A DNA stretch of 64,000 bases from Peteryoungia rhizophila. Lineage in GTDB: Bacteria > Pseudomonadota > Alphaproteobacteria > Rhizobiales > Rhizobiaceae. A program made the translations under genes and the position numbers. The number at the start of each line of letters is the position of its first letter. Position 1 is the first letter of the stretch. The stretch spans positions 186,001 to 250,000 of the forward strand of contig NZ_STGT01000006.1 in NCBI RefSeq assembly GCF_004912145.1, in the 5' to 3' direction. Positions 17,747-25,531 of the stretch are shown here, piece after piece. The notes beneath the pieces were generated by a model. That model had not been told where the DNA came from and did no database searches. It was given only the letters and a program-made list of their open reading frames with translations.

Positions 17747-19018
17747 TCAGTCAAAAAGCCTGTCGCAGGCATAGACGACGGCGTAGACATGCATGGCGAG
17801 CGCGGCATAGTAGCCAAAGCCGGTCATCAGCCGTTCCGGCGCATTCATCGGCGTCAGTGCCTCGCGTGGCTTCACGGATTTCGTGCGGATCATGCTGAGC
17901 AGGGTGAAGAGTGCGACGCCAACGATGAGGGATGGCGCACCGAGCCCGATCCGCCATCCCGTCCAGATCACGCCGCCGGTGACGAGAAAGCTGGTGATGG
18001 CGAGCAGACGCTGTTCTTCAAAGACCTGTCGCAAGACCTGGCCGCCATCGAAGCGATAGGTGGGCAACAGATTCAGCAGATTGAAGGCTCCGAGGATCAC
18101 GAGAAAGACGAGGATGGGGCCATCTGCCGCGAGCGGGTGGGAAATCTCCATTGCCGATTGGTGGGCCGCGACAAGGATCGGAACGAGCAGAGCCGAAAAA
18201 CCCGCGCCCATGAGCGCGCAGGTCGCGACCTCGAAACGGCTATTGTAGGGGCGCCCACCGATCGCGATGCCACCCAGCATTGGCACGAAGAGCATGCGTG
18301 TCGTCGCATGGCCAAAAGCGCGATAGGCGACCATGTGGCCGAGTTCGTGCAGCAGGATGACAAGAGTCAGAAAGATCGAGATCATCAGGCCTTGCGCATT
18401 CATGCCGAAGAAGGGCCAGAGGATAAGGGTCGAGAGAACGACGAGCATTGTCTGCCAGGCCGGATGCTCGAAATGCAGAAGCGTCGATCTCGGGCTCTCC
18501 TCGACATGGTCCCGGAGTGCGGAGAGCTCGCGGGCGAGCGCCACGCGCCGGAACAGATAGAAGGCAAGGCCGCGAAAATTGTCGGTCTGCTCGAAGGTCA
18601 CGCGGCTGCCGAGCGGGGCTCGTTCGATCTTTCGGCTCTCCTGGTAACCCTCCCAGAAAGACTGGTCGAGCGTGCTGTCTCCGACGACCCTGAGGTGGCA
18701 GGAAAAGCTCCCGGCCGATGTCATGGCCGTGCGATCAACGATCATGGTGCGGCGGCTGGGCTGTCCGTGGCGATCGGGATGGCGGTAGGCAAATTCCACG
18801 AGGTCGGGCTTGCCGTCGACCGGTTCCACGGCAATCACATTCGGATGCCAGACCGTCTGGTCTCCGGCGGGACGGGTGATGTTCCACAATTCTTCAGGTC
18901 GTTCACGGATGATCCGGCTGATGCGGATCGTCCTGCGCCCGAGGGGGGCTGCCATCAGTAGCCACAAGAGACCCAGATTGAAGGCGGCCAGAAAGATTGC
19001 GGCCTGATATGTCGCCAA
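17747..19018 (-). CDS. Site-2-protease-like membrane protein with N-terminal SRPBCC-like domain
   Basis: About 423 aa. An N-terminal membrane anchor (about residues 4-24) is followed by a START/SRPBCC-like domain (about 30-168, beginning IRISRIIRERPEELWNITR). A polytopic M50 region then has the zinc motif HELGH (224-228) and the third ligand motif NLLPTYRFDGG (Asp near 324), the arrangement of intramembrane zinc proteases. I chose the TTG at 19018 because GGGAGAGG sits just before it; an alternative TTG at 19054 lacks a ribosome-binding site. The SRPBCC plus S2P combination is unusual. The substrate is unknown. Confidence 0.75.
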   Translation of the reverse strand: MATYQAAIFLAAFNLGLLWLLMAAPLGRRTIRISRIIRERPEELWNITRPAGDQTVWHPNVIAVEPVDGKPDLVEFAYRHPDRHGQPSRRTMIVDRTAMTSAGSFSCHLRVVGDSTLDQSFWEGYQESRKIERAPLGSRVTFEQTDNFRGLAFYLFRRVALARELSALRDHVEESPRSTLLHFEHPAWQTMLVVLSTLILWPFFGMNAQGLMISIFLTLVILLHELGHMVAYRAFGHATTRMLFVPMLGGIAIGGRPYNSRFEVATCALMGAGFSALLVPILVAAHQSAMEISHPLAADGPILVFLVILGAFNLLNLLPTYRFDGGQVLRQVFEEQRLLAITSFLVTGGVIWTGWRIGLGAPSLIVGVALFTLLSMIRTKSVKPREALTPMNAPERLMTGFGYYAALAMHVYAVVYACDRLFD

Positions 19019-19121
19019 GACGCCTCTCCCGGTGATGCAGTTGAATGCGCCCAAACTAGGGGAGAAGCCTTATGATTTGATGGCTGGAACCGTTAAAATT
19101 CGATCGGTCTCGACGTTCGTC

Positions 19122-20054
19122 TCAGCCTGCCTCGGCAATTGATTGCGCCGGTGATGCCCGCCTCTGTTCGCGCCACAATATGAATAACCCGGAGCCAACG
19201 ATGATCATGATTCCCAGCCATTTCGAGGGCGTTGGGAATTCGTCGAAGAGGAAATATCCGAGCGCCACGGCGGCGATGATCTCGAAATATTGAAACGGCG
19301 CCAGGACCGACAAGGTGGCCATGCGGAAGGCTCGCACCACGAGAAGATGGATATAACCGGAAATGGCGCCGAGCAGGACCAGCAAGCCGAGACCGAGGGC
19401 CGCGTTCGGAAGCGAGATTTTGAAGTCTGCCTCTCCGGCCGAGGTCCCGATGATGAGGGCTGCACCCATGAACAGCGTGCCGCCGATGCCGGCCATGGTC
19501 TGCATGGTCATCGGTGTATCGGCTTCACCGATCGCCCGGTTGAGAAACATGTAAAGCGCATAGAGGAAAGCGCAGGCGACCGGCAGCAGGGCCGTGAGGC
19601 CGAAGACCTCATAGCTCGGCTGGATGACGATCATGGCACCACTGAAGCCGACGGCAATTGCGAGCCAGCGGCGCCAGCCGACCTTCTCCTTGAGGAAGAC
19701 TGCCGACATCGCCGTCAGGATGAAAGGTTCAACGAAATAGATCGCGAAGACGTCCGCCAGCGGCATGTATTTCACCGCCATGAAGAACATCAGACTGGCT
19801 GCCCCGTGTATCGCTCCACGCAGCAGGTTGACCCAGGGACGCTTGGCGGAAAAGGCCGCCATGCCATTGAGGGCGATCAGGACCGGCAGCACCGAGGCGA
19901 GCTGGAAGAAGAAGCGATAGAAGGTAATCTGGCCGGGCGACATACCGCCCACGGTCGCCATGTATTTCGCGATCGCATCCATGACCGGCAGCACGAACAT
20001 GCAGCCCGCCATGAGAACCATGCCGCGAAGGGGATCGGAGGACGAGTTGTGCAT
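19122..20054 (-). CDS. EamA-family drug/metabolite transporter
   Basis: Inner-membrane exporter of about 310 aa with ten predicted helices in two EamA repeats. The first repeat includes QITFYRFFFQLASVLPVL and EPFILTAMSAVFLKEKVGW, the second FQYFEIIAAVALGYFLFDEF (first half FQYFEIIAAV). The basic C-terminal tail is cytoplasmic. The ATG at 20054 places the first helix about 10 residues in. A much longer reading to 20228 is not family-like. The substrate cannot be predicted. Confidence 0.85.
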   Translation of the reverse strand: MHNSSSDPLRGMVLMAGCMFVLPVMDAIAKYMATVGGMSPGQITFYRFFFQLASVLPVLIALNGMAAFSAKRPWVNLLRGAIHGAASLMFFMAVKYMPLADVFAIYFVEPFILTAMSAVFLKEKVGWRRWLAIAVGFSGAMIVIQPSYEVFGLTALLPVACAFLYALYMFLNRAIGEADTPMTMQTMAGIGGTLFMGAALIIGTSAGEADFKISLPNAALGLGLLVLLGAISGYIHLLVVRAFRMATLSVLAPFQYFEIIAAVALGYFLFDEFPTPSKWLGIMIIVGSGLFILWREQRRASPAQSIAEAG

Positions 20055-20333
20055 ATGGTGGGACTCGAAAGGAGAAAGCGATCGCGCCTGCGTGAACAAG
20101 CATGACGCGTCCGTGCGATCAAGCAAAAGAAAAATGGGAACCTTTTGCGGCGGCGTGCGTTTACTGCTCTTTGCCTGCATCTTTCTGCGGGCGCCGGACG
20201 GCGTTTTCGTGCCTGTCCGTGGCGTCACCGGAAAGATGCGGGACCTTCCGCTCCGCTAATATAGATGCAACGGATCGGAGTAGAGCAACCGTCGCCCTTC
20301 GGGCCGGCGAAACTGGACGATCAGGAGGTGCTG

Positions 20334-20771
20334 ATGCCGGCGCGCAATGACTTTTCCCGCATGACCGATTCGAGCGACGATACGCTGGGAGGTCGTCTTT
20401 CGGCCGCTCGTGACGCTTCGGGCCTGTCACTTCCCGATGTGGCAAACCGCATTGGTGTGAAACGGGAAAACCTGCTCGCCTGGGAGGCCGATCGTTCGGA
20501 GCCAGGCCCTTCGAGCCTCATCGATCTCGCCGGCATCCTCGGCGTTTCTCCGATGTGGCTGATGACGGGTGTGGGGTCTGGTCCGATCCAGGAAACCGGC
20601 GATCTACCTCTCGAAGCGCTCAAGCTGGATCTTCAGCGCCTGACCGACGCCCACAGTGAATGCGGTCGTCTCATCGACAAGATCGCCCGCCAGATCGAGA
20701 CCTATGAGGAGCGCCACGAGCGGCGGCGCAATGCCGGCGATCTCGACGGGCCGGTGATGGGACGCGCCTGA
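20334..20771 (+). CDS. XRE-family helix-turn-helix regulator
   Basis: A 145-aa DNA-binding protein. The HTH (about residues 19-73) reads GGRLSAARDASGLSLPDVAN, then IGVKRENLLAWEADRSEPG, the Cro/C1 pattern. A C-terminal helical region (about 95-130) may mediate oligomerisation. Choosing ATG 20334 is well supported by AGGAGG five bases upstream, though an in-frame start exists at 20265. It converges on lipB with only 10 bases between the stop codons. The target genes are unknown. Confidence 0.85.
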   Translation: MPARNDFSRMTDSSDDTLGGRLSAARDASGLSLPDVANRIGVKRENLLAWEADRSEPGPSSLIDLAGILGVSPMWLMTGVGSGPIQETGDLPLEALKLDLQRLTDAHSECGRLIDKIARQIETYEERHERRRNAGDLDGPVMGRA

Positions 20772-20781
20772 GCCGCCCGCG

Positions 20782-21498
20782 CTAGCCTTCGTTGATCGTC
20801 GGTCCGAAGACGTCCTCGAAGGCCTCGCGCAAGCGCATGTCGACATCCGCCATCATCACGGGCAGGCCGAGGTCGACGAGGCTCGTCACCCCATGGGCCG
20901 AGATCCCGCAGGGCACGATGCCGGTGAAATGCGCCAGGTCGGGATCGACATTGATCGACAACCCGTGAAAACTCACCCAGCGCCGCAGCCGAATGCCGAG
21001 TGCTGCGATCTTGTCTTCAGCAACCGTGCCGTCCGGCAGGGTGGGCTTTTCCGGACGGCGCACCCAGACACCGACGCGGTCCTCGCGGCGCTCGCCCTTG
21101 ACGTTCATGGCTTCGAGCGTGCGGATCACCACTTCTTCGAGCGCCGCCACATAGGCGCGCACGTCCTGGCGGCGGCGCTTCAGGTCGAGCATGACATAGG
21201 CGACCCGCTGGCCGGGACCGTGATAGGTGTATTCGCCGCCGCGACCCGTCGCAAAGACGGGAAACCGGTCTGGTTCTATCAGGTCCTTCTGATTGGCACT
21301 CGTACCGGCCGTATAGAGGGGAGGGTGCTCCACGAGCCAGACCAATTCGTCCGCTTTTCCATCGGCGATCAGGCCCACCTGGAGCTCCATTTCTGCGACG
21401 GCATGCTCATAGCCGACGAGGCCTTCGGAGACTCGCCAGCGCACCGGCGGACAGTCTTCGCTGGCATGCATGGAATGGTCGAGATCGGTGCGGAGCAT
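20782..21498 (-). CDS. lipB: Octanoyltransferase (lipoate biosynthesis)
   Basis: LipB transfers octanoyl groups from acyl carrier protein to the lipoyl domains of 2-oxoacid dehydrogenases and the glycine cleavage H protein. It is 238 aa. The family motif RGGEYTYHGPGQ is at residues 86-97, the catalytic Lys163 lies in DKIAALGIR and the acyl-enzyme Cys197 in GIVPCGIS. The ATG at 21498 is preceded by GAAGG. An upstream in-frame extension to 21555 is not family-like. Confidence 0.95.
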   Translation of the reverse strand: MLRTDLDHSMHASEDCPPVRWRVSEGLVGYEHAVAEMELQVGLIADGKADELVWLVEHPPLYTAGTSANQKDLIEPDRFPVFATGRGGEYTYHGPGQRVAYVMLDLKRRRQDVRAYVAALEEVVIRTLEAMNVKGERREDRVGVWVRRPEKPTLPDGTVAEDKIAALGIRLRRWVSFHGLSINVDPDLAHFTGIVPCGISAHGVTSLVDLGLPVMMADVDMRLREAFEDVFGPTINEG

Positions 21499-21648
21499 GA
21501 AATCTGCCTTCGACTGTGGATTGGCGAAAAGCCTTGTTTTCCCTGTATTTGGCAAGAAAAGCCCGGGAGTTCAAGGGCAGCAGCCACCGCCTTGTCGAGG
21601 GCTTATCCACTGCCTCCGACGAATTTTCAAAAATCTGTCATGGCGGGC

Positions 21649-21676
21649 TTGTGGACCCGGAATGCTTTTGCTACAT
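21649..21676 (+). promoter_or_regulatory. Candidate promoter of tRNA-Leu
   Basis: TTGTGG (21649-21654) and CTACAT (21671-21676) are separated by 16 bases and lie about 37 bases upstream of the mature tRNA. TTGTGG-type -35 boxes are common for rhizobial tRNA genes. Confidence 0.45.
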
Positions 21677-21712
21677 GCAGCCCCGCCGGAGCAATTCGGC
21701 GCCTACCACGAT

Positions 21713-21797
21713 GCGGTCGTGGCGGAATTGGTAGACGCGCAGCGTTGAGGTCGCTGTGGGGCAACCCGTGGAAGTTCGAGTCTTCTCGACCGCACCA
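21713..21797 (+). tRNA. tRNA-Leu (anticodon GAG)
   Basis: An 85-nt class II tRNA. The acceptor stem is GCGGTCG/CGACCGC with encoded ACCA end. The D-arm has GGTAGACGC. The anticodon stem CAGCG/CGCTG has loop TTGAGGT, giving anticodon GAG for CUC/CUU codons. The long variable arm GGGGCAACCC and T-loop TTCGAGT are typical of leucine tRNAs. A terminator follows within 10 bases. Confidence 0.96.
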
Positions 21798-21803
21798 AAA
21801 AAG

Positions 21804-21830
21804 AACCCGGCCTTCGCGCCGGGTTTTTTG
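21804..21830 (+). terminator. Rho-independent terminator of tRNA-Leu
   Basis: AACCCGGC pairs with GCCGGGTT around a short CTTCGC loop and is followed by TTTTTT. It lies directly after the tRNA. Confidence 0.85.
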
Positions 21831-21852
21831 TTGCCGAAAATTCAAAGACTTC

Positions 21853-22353
21853 TCAATCGCCGTCATCCGGGATGTGGCTGTCCACGCCGAGCGTGGTGAT
21901 GAAATTCTTCACGTCACTCACGCCCTTGACGCCGAGTACCTTGAGCTCGATCGCGCGCCGTTCTTCGGCGGTGTCGACGGCGCCGCGCAGAGTTACCAGA
22001 TGGCCATCGACATGGATGTCGAGGCCGTTCAGCACCGTGTCGTCGAAACCTTCGAGAGCAACCGAAACATCCGATCCGAGCTGGTCGTCGTTTTCGCGAC
22101 CATCGGTGGTCGGTAGATCCGAGGCCGCCGGTGCTGGTTCGAAACCGTCAGCGTCGACGCCCTCGACGCTAAAACCCTGATTGCGTTCCTGATCGAAATT
22201 GGCGCTCGTCTCGCCATAGCTGCGATTTGCGACGGGCGCGGCTGCCGCACCTTCTCCGTCGGCATAAGGCCAACCCTCGACGATGTTGCGCTGGTCCTCG
22301 TCGCGGAATTCTTCTTCGGTGGAGAAGTCGGTCTTGCGGTCGTCCTTGGCCAT
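21853..22353 (-). CDS. BON-domain protein
   Basis: A 166-aa acidic protein with no signal peptide. The N-terminal two-thirds are low-complexity and Asp/Glu-rich. The C-terminal 65 residues form a BON domain (SDVSVALEGFDDTVLNGLDI, then VDGHLVTLRGAVDTAEERRA and VKGVSDVKNFI), a fold that binds phospholipid or acts in envelope-stress proteins such as OsmY. The ATG at 22353 has GAAGGAG upstream. Its precise role is unknown. The gene neighbours tRNA-Leu and a deformylase-like gene. Confidence 0.85.
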   Translation of the reverse strand: MAKDDRKTDFSTEEEFRDEDQRNIVEGWPYADGEGAAAAPVANRSYGETSANFDQERNQGFSVEGVDADGFEPAPAASDLPTTDGRENDDQLGSDVSVALEGFDDTVLNGLDIHVDGHLVTLRGAVDTAEERRAIELKVLGVKGVSDVKNFITTLGVDSHIPDDGD

Positions 22354-22420
22354 GATGGGCTCCTTCGTCACTGTATGAGACGGATAACGCCCTGCATCGG
22401 CCTTTGTTCGGAGCTGCGTG

Positions 22421-22915
22421 TCAGCGCCCTGCCTTTTCCCATTTCTTCAACAGTCGTTCGCGTTTCAGCCGCGACAGTTTCTGGATCCAGAAAATCCCTT
22501 CGAGCTGGTCGATCTCGTGCTGCATGCAGATCGCGGCAAACCCTTCGAGCTTTTCCTCCACCACTGTGCCGTCGAGGGTTTGGTAACGGATGCTGACCGC
22601 CTTGGGCCGCGTCACATCCTCGGTCAAGCCGGGCATTGAGACGCTGCCCTCCATATGGGTCATCAGTTCGTCCGACATCCAGAGGAGTTCCGGGTTCACG
22701 TAATCGCGGCGGCCGCCGATCTCCGGAAGCTCGATGACGGTCAGGCGCTTTGCGATCCCGCAATGCGGCGCGGTGATGCCTATCCCCGGGGCCGCCTTCA
22801 TGGTGTCGTAGAGATCGTCGGCCAGTTTTCTCAGATCGGGTCCGAAATCGATGACGGGTGCAGCCGGTGTCTTCAGGGCGACGTCCGGATAGCGGCATAT
22901 GATCAGGCGGGTCAC
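22421..22915 (-). CDS. Peptide deformylase homologue lacking metal ligands
   Basis: A 164-aa protein with the peptide deformylase fold, starting at GTG 22915. The three deformylase motifs are recognisable but altered. GxGLAAxQ appears as GIGITAPHC (44-52), so Gln is replaced by His51. EGCLS appears as EGSVS (89-93), replacing the Cys metal ligand by Ser91. HExxH appears as HEIDQ (133-137), replacing the second His by Gln137. Only His133 and the catalytic Glu134 remain. It is therefore unlikely to be an ordinary deformylase. It may be an inactive paralogue with another role; a true def gene would lie elsewhere. Confidence 0.85.
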   Translation of the reverse strand: MTRLIICRYPDVALKTPAAPVIDFGPDLRKLADDLYDTMKAAPGIGITAPHCGIAKRLTVIELPEIGGRRDYVNPELLWMSDELMTHMEGSVSMPGLTEDVTRPKAVSIRYQTLDGTVVEEKLEGFAAICMQHEIDQLEGIFWIQKLSRLKRERLLKKWEKAGR

Positions 22916-23098
22916 GGTAATTCTCGTTCTTTCATGGGGCGGGCGGATGGCCGGCTGTGGCTCAAGGGACACGCTAGCAGGAAGCCTTAGCCTTTGAACA
23001 GATCCAGCTGATTTTCCGCTATCTGCTTGTTGACTTGAGGGTTTTTGCGGCCATTCTCCGGACTTCGAAGCATTGGGTACCAGAGGCGAGGGCAGGTC

Positions 23099-24511
23099 AT
23101 GGGTGAGATCGACGACGATGGTCGCGACCGCGCTGCGCCAGAGGGGCAGCAGGCCGACATTTATGACGAGGAAGGCTCGATCCGCCACGACTTCCTGACC
23201 ATGGTCGGTGCGGCGATTGCCGATCGCGACGTGATCTTTCTGCGCCAGCATGTCGCCAAGCTGCACGAATCGGAACTCGGTCACCTGATCGAGGCGATAC
23301 AGCCCGACCAACGGCTGGCGATGATCCGCCTGCTCGGTTCCGATTTCGACATGACGGCGCTGACCGAGGTCGACGAAGCGATCCGCATGCAGATCGTCGA
23401 CCAGATGCCCAACGCGCAGATCGCCGCTGCCATCGGCGATCTCGATTCGGACGATGCCGTCTACATTCTCGAAGACCTCGACGACGATGACCGCGAGGAG
23501 ATCCTCGCGCAATTGCCGTTTACCGAGCGGGTGCGTCTGCGCCGCGCGCTCGATTATCCGGAAAGCTCGGCCGGCCGGCGCATGCAGACGGAATTCGTCG
23601 CCGTGCCGCCGTTCTGGACGGTCGGCCAGACGATCGACTACATGCGCGACGAGGAAGATCTGCCGGAGAGCTTCACCCAGATCTTCGTCATCGATCCGAC
23701 CTTCAAGCTGCTCGGCGTCGTCAATCTCGACCGGATCCTGCGCACCAAGCGCCAGGTGAAGATCGAAACGATCATGCATGAGACCAACCACCCGATTCCG
23801 GCCGAAATGGATCAGGAAGAGGCGGCTCAGCTCTTCGAGCAGTATGATCTTCTGTCCGCCGCTGTCGTTGATGAAAACGAGCGGCTGGTCGGCGTGCTGA
23901 CTATCGACGACGTGGTCGACGTCATCCAGGAAGAGGCGGAGGAAGACCTTTTGCGCCTCGGCGGCGTCGGTGACGAAGAACTGTCCGACAGCATTGCCGA
24001 GACCTCGCGGTCGCGCGTGCCGTGGCTTGCGGTCAATCTGGTCACGGCTTTCCTCGCGGCCTCGGTCATCTCGCTGTTCGAGGCGACGATCGAGCAGATC
24101 GTGGCGCTCGCGGTCCTGATGCCGATCGTGGCGGGCATGGGCGGTAATGCCGGATCGCAGACCATGACAGTGACCGTTCGGGCGCTCGCCACCCGCAATC
24201 TCGACATTCACAACGCGTTCCGCGTCGTGCGGCGTGAAGCGGGGGTCGGCCTGCTGAATGGCGTGGTCTTCGGCATTTCGATCGGTGTCGTGGCCGGTTT
24301 CTGGTTCCAGGATATCAGTATCGGCGGCATCATCGCGACTGCCATGCTGATCAACATGATGGCTGCTGCCATCGCCGGCATCCTCATTCCACTGGCGCTC
24401 GACCGATTCGGGGCTGATCCGGCCGTTGCCTCCGCCGTCTTCGTCACGACGGTCACCGACATAACCGGCTTCTTCGCCTTCCTCGGTCTCGCCACCTGGT
24501 GGTTCATGTGA
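23099..24511 (+). CDS. mgtE: Magnesium transporter MgtE
   Basis: A 470-aa Mg2+ channel. The cytosolic N domain (helical, about residues 30-150) includes LPFTERVRLRRALDYPESSAG at its end (first part LPFTERVRLRR). Tandem CBS domains follow (about 155-280, with VVDENERLVGVLTIDDVVDV). The membrane domain has about five helices and carries the GGNAGSQT motif of the pore. Mg2+ binding to the N and CBS domains closes the channel in the family. The ATG at 23099 is preceded by a purine-rich GAGGGCAGG. No Mg-sensing riboswitch is visible upstream. Confidence 0.93.
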   Translation: MGEIDDDGRDRAAPEGQQADIYDEEGSIRHDFLTMVGAAIADRDVIFLRQHVAKLHESELGHLIEAIQPDQRLAMIRLLGSDFDMTALTEVDEAIRMQIVDQMPNAQIAAAIGDLDSDDAVYILEDLDDDDREEILAQLPFTERVRLRRALDYPESSAGRRMQTEFVAVPPFWTVGQTIDYMRDEEDLPESFTQIFVIDPTFKLLGVVNLDRILRTKRQVKIETIMHETNHPIPAEMDQEEAAQLFEQYDLLSAAVVDENERLVGVLTIDDVVDVIQEEAEEDLLRLGGVGDEELSDSIAETSRSRVPWLAVNLVTAFLAASVISLFEATIEQIVALAVLMPIVAGMGGNAGSQTMTVTVRALATRNLDIHNAFRVVRREAGVGLLNGVVFGISIGVVAGFWFQDISIGGIIATAMLINMMAAAIAGILIPLALDRFGADPAVASAVFVTTVTDITGFFAFLGLATWWFM

Positions 24512-24571
24512 CGCGTGGCCTGGCGCGGGAACAGTGACGGTATAGGCCATATCCTTCGGAAGGGCGAAAAA

Positions 24572-24593
24572 TTGACTTGTACGTAAAAGTCAA
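24572..24593. promoter_or_regulatory. Palindromic operator upstream of the MerR gene
   Basis: TTGACTT (24572-24578) and AAGTCAA (24587-24593) are perfect inverted repeats separated by 8 bases that include TACGTA. MerR-family proteins bind such palindromes in the -35/-10 spacer. Its place 26 bases before the merR-type gene suggests autoregulation. Confidence 0.6.
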
Positions 24594-24619
24594 TATCATG
24601 CGTTTCGATACAGGATCGG

Positions 24620-25012
24620 ATGGCCGTGAAGAAATACTATAGCATAACAGAGCTCACGCGTGAATTTGGTGTCTCGACGCGCACCCTGCGTTTCTACGAG
24701 GACGAGGGTCTGCTGCATCCCGAACGCCGCGGTCGCACGCGCCTCTACCGCGCCGCCGACCGTCGCTTCCTGCAGGAAATCCTGCGCGGTCGCCGTATCG
24801 GCTTCACGATCGCCGAAATCCGCGAGATCGTCCATGTCTACAAGGAGCCGCCGGGCGAGATCGGTCAGCTCAAGCTGATGATGAAGAAGATCGACGAGAA
24901 GCGCGATGAGCTTCGCCAGAAGCGCCGCGACATCGACGAGACCCTGTCCGAACTGGACCAGGCCGAAGAAGCCTGTCTCACCCGCCTGGTCGAAATCGGC
25001 GTCGGCACCTGA
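24620..25012 (+). CDS. MerR-family transcriptional regulator
   Basis: A 130-aa regulator. The winged HTH reads SITELTREFGVSTRTLRFYE (residues 8-27) and is followed by DEGLLHPERRGRTRLYRAADR, then a long C-terminal coiled coil rich in Lys/Glu. No Cys cluster for metal or redox sensing is seen, apart from one Cys near the end, so a metal or SoxR role is unlikely. The length and helix pattern resemble LiuR-type regulators of branched-chain or fatty-acid catabolism, but none of those target genes is adjacent. A perfect palindrome lies just upstream. Confidence 0.85.
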   Translation: MAVKKYYSITELTREFGVSTRTLRFYEDEGLLHPERRGRTRLYRAADRRFLQEILRGRRIGFTIAEIREIVHVYKEPPGEIGQLKLMMKKIDEKRDELRQKRRDIDETLSELDQAEEACLTRLVEIGVGT

Positions 25013-25040
25013 CGCCCAGCCAGCCCCTTTCCCGTCCGAA

Positions 25041-25517
25041 TCAGATCCAGCGCCGCGTCCGTCTTCGGTAGCTTTCGTAATCGAATCCGAAGCGGGCTTC
25101 GAGATGGCGTTCTTCTCTGGGGATCGCGATCAGACGCGTTGCAGCGAGTGAGACAAGTGCCGCGACGAAAAACCAGCTATTGCCCGAGATCAGGCCGAGC
25201 GCGACGGTGAATAGCGTATAGGCGAAATAAATCGGGTTGCGGCTGAAGCGGAAGGGACCGCAGGTCACGAGGTGGCGGGCGCAGCGGCTGTCGAGAACCG
25301 GCGTCTGCCTTTCCATCAGCGTGCGCACGGCCCAGATATCGAGCGTCAATGCGGCAAGCCCGATGGCCAAGCCGATGGAGGGCAACAGGAAGCCGTTGGG
25401 CGAGGGGATCGGCGCTAGTGCCGCGATCCGGCCGGCCAGCATGGCGGTCAGGATGCTCACGAGATAGAGCATCGGGGGCCAGGGATATTTCAGAGGCTTC
25501 GCGCGGTAGGCATTCAT
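25041..25517 (-). CDS. Isoprenylcysteine methyltransferase-like membrane protein
   Basis: A 158-aa protein with four or five membrane segments and the ICMT/PEMT C-terminal signature. The segments are HLVTCGPFRFSRNPIYFAYT (the GPF/YxxxRNPxY motif that binds S-adenosylmethionine) and PREERHLEARFGFDYESYRR. The ATG at 25517 has GGGGGAG upstream. Bacterial members methylate small lipophilic or thiol substrates, but this one's substrate is unknown. It lies 14 bases after the next acyltransferase-like gene on the same strand. Confidence 0.85.
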   Translation of the reverse strand: MNAYRAKPLKYPWPPMLYLVSILTAMLAGRIAALAPIPSPNGFLLPSIGLAIGLAALTLDIWAVRTLMERQTPVLDSRCARHLVTCGPFRFSRNPIYFAYTLFTVALGLISGNSWFFVAALVSLAATRLIAIPREERHLEARFGFDYESYRRRTRRWI

Positions 25518-25531
25518 TGAAGAACTCCCCC

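Noticed and set aside
22916..23098. Possible Mg-sensing leader before mgtE
   Set aside because: The gap is only 183 bases and shows no recognisable riboswitch core.
22916..24550. Minus-strand reading frame running from the deformylase-like gene back over the whole mgtE gene
   Set aside because: It mirrors mgtE codon by codon and gives a low-complexity protein rich in Asp, His and Arg with no family features. Only the last 164 codons (22421-22915) are a real gene.
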